From Thermoplasmata archaeon (GTDB taxonomy: Archaea > Thermoplasmatota > Thermoplasmata > Thermoplasmatales > Thermoplasmataceae): 7,577 bases of DNA. This document shows, piece after piece, positions 5,904-7,577 of the stretch. The stretch spans positions 1 through 7,577 of the forward strand of contig JAKAAI010000084.1 of assembly GCA_021797055.1 (NCBI GenBank). Reading direction: 5' to 3'. The notes beneath the pieces were generated by a model. The model ran no database searches and was not told the origin of the DNA. It worked only from the letters and a program-made list of their open reading frames with translations. The translations under genes were made by a program, and so were the position numbers. Position 1 is the first letter of the stretch. Every line of letters begins with the position of its first letter.

Positions 5904-6647
5904 ATGGAAAAGAAAATAGCAGATATCGAATATTACGCTGATATTATCACCAACTCAATATTTCAGGCTATCGTCTCTTCAGCTCCTGAATCTGCTATCG
6001 CATTCTCCGGGGGACTGGATAGTTCTTTTTTAGCTTACTTGTCCAGAAGAAGGTATAGTTTATATGTCTGTGGCCTCGCCGAATCTTATGATGTCAGAGC
6101 TGCAAGGAAATCTGCTAGGATGCTGGGATCAGACTTACACGAGATAATTGTTGACGAAGATGAAATAATTGAAACTGCATTGACCGTAAAGAAGATAGAT
6201 CCTGTTATTAATCTGAGCGATCTTGGTTACGAGACTGTGCTTGCTCTTCTGCTTGAAAGAATAGATGAGGAAAACCTGATAACAGGTCAGGGAAGTGACG
6301 AAATTTTCTATGGATATAACAGGTTTAAGGAAAAACCAGATCTCGATAATAGTGAAAGCATCAGGAAACTCTTTGAGGTAACACTTCCAAGGGAAACAAA
6401 GATAGCCAGCCACTTTGGAAAGAAATTGATCTTACCATATCTCCAGGATCAAATCATTGAGATAGGCAATCTTCCGAGATCTGCACACATTGTTGACGGA
6501 GCAAACAAATTTATTCTAAGGCAGACAGCAATCATTTCAGGGATGAGCAGGAGTATTTCTATGGCCAGCAAGAAGGCAGCACAGTATGGTTCAGGAATCA
6601 GTAGAGTGCTGGGTAGAAACAGAGACCGTCTTGGATTTAAAGCCTAA
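5904..6647 (+). CDS. Stand-alone asparagine-synthetase-like (AsnB C-domain) ATP-pyrophosphatase
   Basis: The 247 residues correspond to the synthetase half of class B asparagine synthetase. The PP-loop SGGLDSS (35-41) binds ATP. The family signature GQGSDEIFYGYNRF (128-141) is intact, LPRET and the PYL segment follow, and the C-terminus carries KKAAQYGSGI, a typical family ending. The N-terminal glutaminase domain, with its catalytic Cys at position 2, is missing: the protein begins only about 30 residues before the PP-loop. It would therefore have to use free ammonia or a partner, and may adenylate a substrate other than aspartate. Such short AsnB-like proteins occur in archaea. The start has a TATA box at leaderless distance. 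A DUF1805 gene follows 52 bases later with its own weak TATA-like run. The ATPase-family call is firm; the amidated product is unknown. Confidence 0.88.
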   Translation: MEKKIADIEYYADIITNSIFQAIVSSAPESAIAFSGGLDSSFLAYLSRRRYSLYVCGLAESYDVRAARKSARMLGSDLHEIIVDEDEIIETALTVKKIDPVINLSDLGYETVLALLLERIDEENLITGQGSDEIFYGYNRFKEKPDLDNSESIRKLFEVTLPRETKIASHFGKKLILPYLQDQIIEIGNLPRSAHIVDGANKFILRQTAIISGMSRSISMASKKAAQYGSGISRVLGRNRDRLGFKA

Positions 6648-6670
6648 TAGTTTTGTCTATGAACACAGTA

Positions 6671-6680
6671 GCTTTTATTC
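6671..6680 (+). promoter_or_regulatory. Possible TATA box of the DUF1805 gene
   Basis: GCTTTTATTC lies 20-29 bases before ATG 6700. It is a weak match, so read-through from the AsnB-like gene is also possible. Confidence 0.3.
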
Positions 6681-6699
6681 CTGCAATTGATTCACTTCT

Positions 6700-6987
6700 A
6701 TGATATGCACAGAGACAATCAAAATACAGAGTCGTGACTACGAATACCTGAAGGTAGATATGTATGGAGCACCACTTGTTATGCTCAAGGGAAAAACAGG
6801 CTATGTAATGTGCGGATACCTGAACATAGAGGCTGCGGAAAAGCTTAAGGATACAGCAGTCAGGGTAACAGGTGTAAAGGATCTTGAAAGCCTGCTCAAG
6901 GCAAAGGTTTCAAGCCTGACTACAGGGGCAAAAACACTCGGGATAAAGGAAGGCGACGTCGTTTCAGATATCATATACAAGCTTTGA
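6700..6987 (+). CDS. DUF1805 (YunC-like) domain protein
   Basis: The 95-residue protein fits the DUF1805 family over its whole length: a short N-terminal beta part, GAPLVMLKGKTGYVMCGYLN (26-45, with Cys43), a helix with EAAEKLKDTAVRV, then GVKDLESLLKAKV and a C-terminal GIKEGDV. The family is small, soluble and of unknown biochemical function; bacterial YunC has a solved structure but no established reaction. The GYVMCGYLNIE motif is its hallmark. The gene sits 52 bases after the AsnB-like gene on the same strand, and a separate TATA-like box for the pyrophosphatase gene follows. Co-expression with the AsnB-like protein is possible but not shown. Confidence 0.85.
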   Translation: MICTETIKIQSRDYEYLKVDMYGAPLVMLKGKTGYVMCGYLNIEAAEKLKDTAVRVTGVKDLESLLKAKVSSLTTGAKTLGIKEGDVVSDIIYKL

Positions 6988-7012
6988 TCTTCTTTGTCGC
7001 AATGAAAAATAA

Positions 7013-7022
7013 TTTTAATAAA
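7013..7022 (+). promoter_or_regulatory. TATA box of the pyrophosphatase gene
   Basis: TTTTAATAAA lies 18-27 bases before ATG 7040 and fits a leaderless or very short-leader mRNA. Confidence 0.5.
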
Positions 7023-7039
7023 CATACTATCACCTGCCA

Positions 7040-7577
7040 ATGTATGGTTCAATACTGGGCTGGGAGCTCTTTGTACTGGTATCTGCACTTCTAGGTCTTA
7101 TCTACGCCGGTGTCCAGAGTTATATTCTTTTAAAGATAAAGGTTGACGACCCAAAGGCACAGGCTATTTCAGATTACATCCGTCATGGATCAAACGCTTT
7201 CATGAAGCGCCAGTATACAACAGTATTCATTTTTGTAATTGTTCTGACTTTCGTAATCTTTGGGGCATTCTTTGCTTACAAGAATTTCACCTACGGTGGC
7301 GAAATAGCTCTGGGATTTTTTGTTGGAGCACTTGGATCTGCAGTTGCAGGATTGATTGGGATGAATATATCCGTGAGGGCAAACGTCAGGGCTGCTATAA
7401 GGGCCAAGTCCGGCCTGAATCCTGCTCTCAGGGTAGCGATACGCGGTGGTAGTGTTACTGGTCTCACGGTTATTTCACTGGCAGTCCTGGGTCTCATATC
7501 CTTCTACATGCTCTATGACAATCCGGAATTGATGATCGGTTTCATTTTTGGAGCATCGATCGTTTCCCTCTTTGCAA
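7040..7577 (+). CDS. hppA: Membrane-bound ion-translocating pyrophosphatase HppA, N-terminal 179 residues
   Basis: The frame opens at ATG 7040 and runs off the right edge. The visible part holds a first membrane helix (about 6-30), an amphipathic stretch with AISDYIRHGSNAFMKRQY (about 46-63), a second helix (64-86), and a third that leads into GMNISVRANVR. Next are AAIRAKSGLNPALRVAIRGG and helices ending in GASIVSLFA. This order is characteristic of the membrane-integral pyrophosphatase family, which couples hydrolysis of cytoplasmic pyrophosphate to export of H+ or Na+. The catalytic Asp-rich motifs and the residues that separate K+-dependent from K+-independent and H+ from Na+ types lie outside the window. 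The start is supported by the TATA box 18-27 bases upstream. Confidence 0.93.
   Translation, partial: MYGSILGWELFVLVSALLGLIYAGVQSYILLKIKVDDPKAQAISDYIRHGSNAFMKRQYTTVFIFVIVLTFVIFGAFFAYKNFTYGGEIALGFFVGALGSAVAGLIGMNISVRANVRAAIRAKSGLNPALRVAIRGGSVTGLTVISLAVLGLISFYMLYDNPELMIGFIFGASIVSLFA

Overview
The window looks archaeal. The signs are a tRNA without an encoded CCA end, TATA-like boxes about 22-30 bases before most start codons (short-leader or leaderless mRNAs), a poly-T terminator rather than a hairpin, and archaeal gene families: NcsA/TtuA, a thiolase/DUF35 pair, a stand-alone AsnB-like synthetase and DUF1805. The moderate AT content and this style of promoter would suit the Thermoplasmata, but that is an inference; the window has no rRNA to settle it.

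Layout. (1) 1-214 is the C-terminus of a tRNA 2-thiolation enzyme, followed by an intact tRNA-Ile(GAU) at 413-487. (2) 488-3498 is a gene-poor, apparently accessory and decaying stretch. It starts with 500 bases holding no supported gene. Next is a secreted-type protein whose signal peptide (1027-1206) and body (1203-2108) lie in different frames, then a three-helix membrane protein (2136-2489) with a terminator. After that comes a minus-strand VOC-family gene cut by one in-frame TAA, and then a faint minus-strand coding remnant. (3) 3499-4937 is a tightly coupled operon of a thiolase-fold protein and a DUF35 zinc-ribbon/OB protein. The thiolase nucleophile position appears to be Ser instead of Cys. 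(4) 4990-5808, on the minus strand, is an aldo/keto reductase with a complete catalytic tetrad, convergent with the DUF35 gene. (5) 5904-6987 holds an asparagine-synthetase-like ATPase without a glutaminase domain, followed by a DUF1805 protein. (6) 7040 to the right edge is the N-terminal part of a membrane-bound ion-translocating pyrophosphatase.

How the genes work together. The thiolase-like protein and DUF35 very probably form one complex, because these families do so in archaeal HMG-CoA synthesis and in Ltp2/ChsH2 aldolases. The secreted protein and the membrane protein after it look like one transcription unit of unknown role; a toxin/immunity-like pair is one speculative reading. The other genes look like separate short transcription units with their own TATA-like boxes. 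Apart from the possible cassette at 1027-2489, I see no clearly new system.
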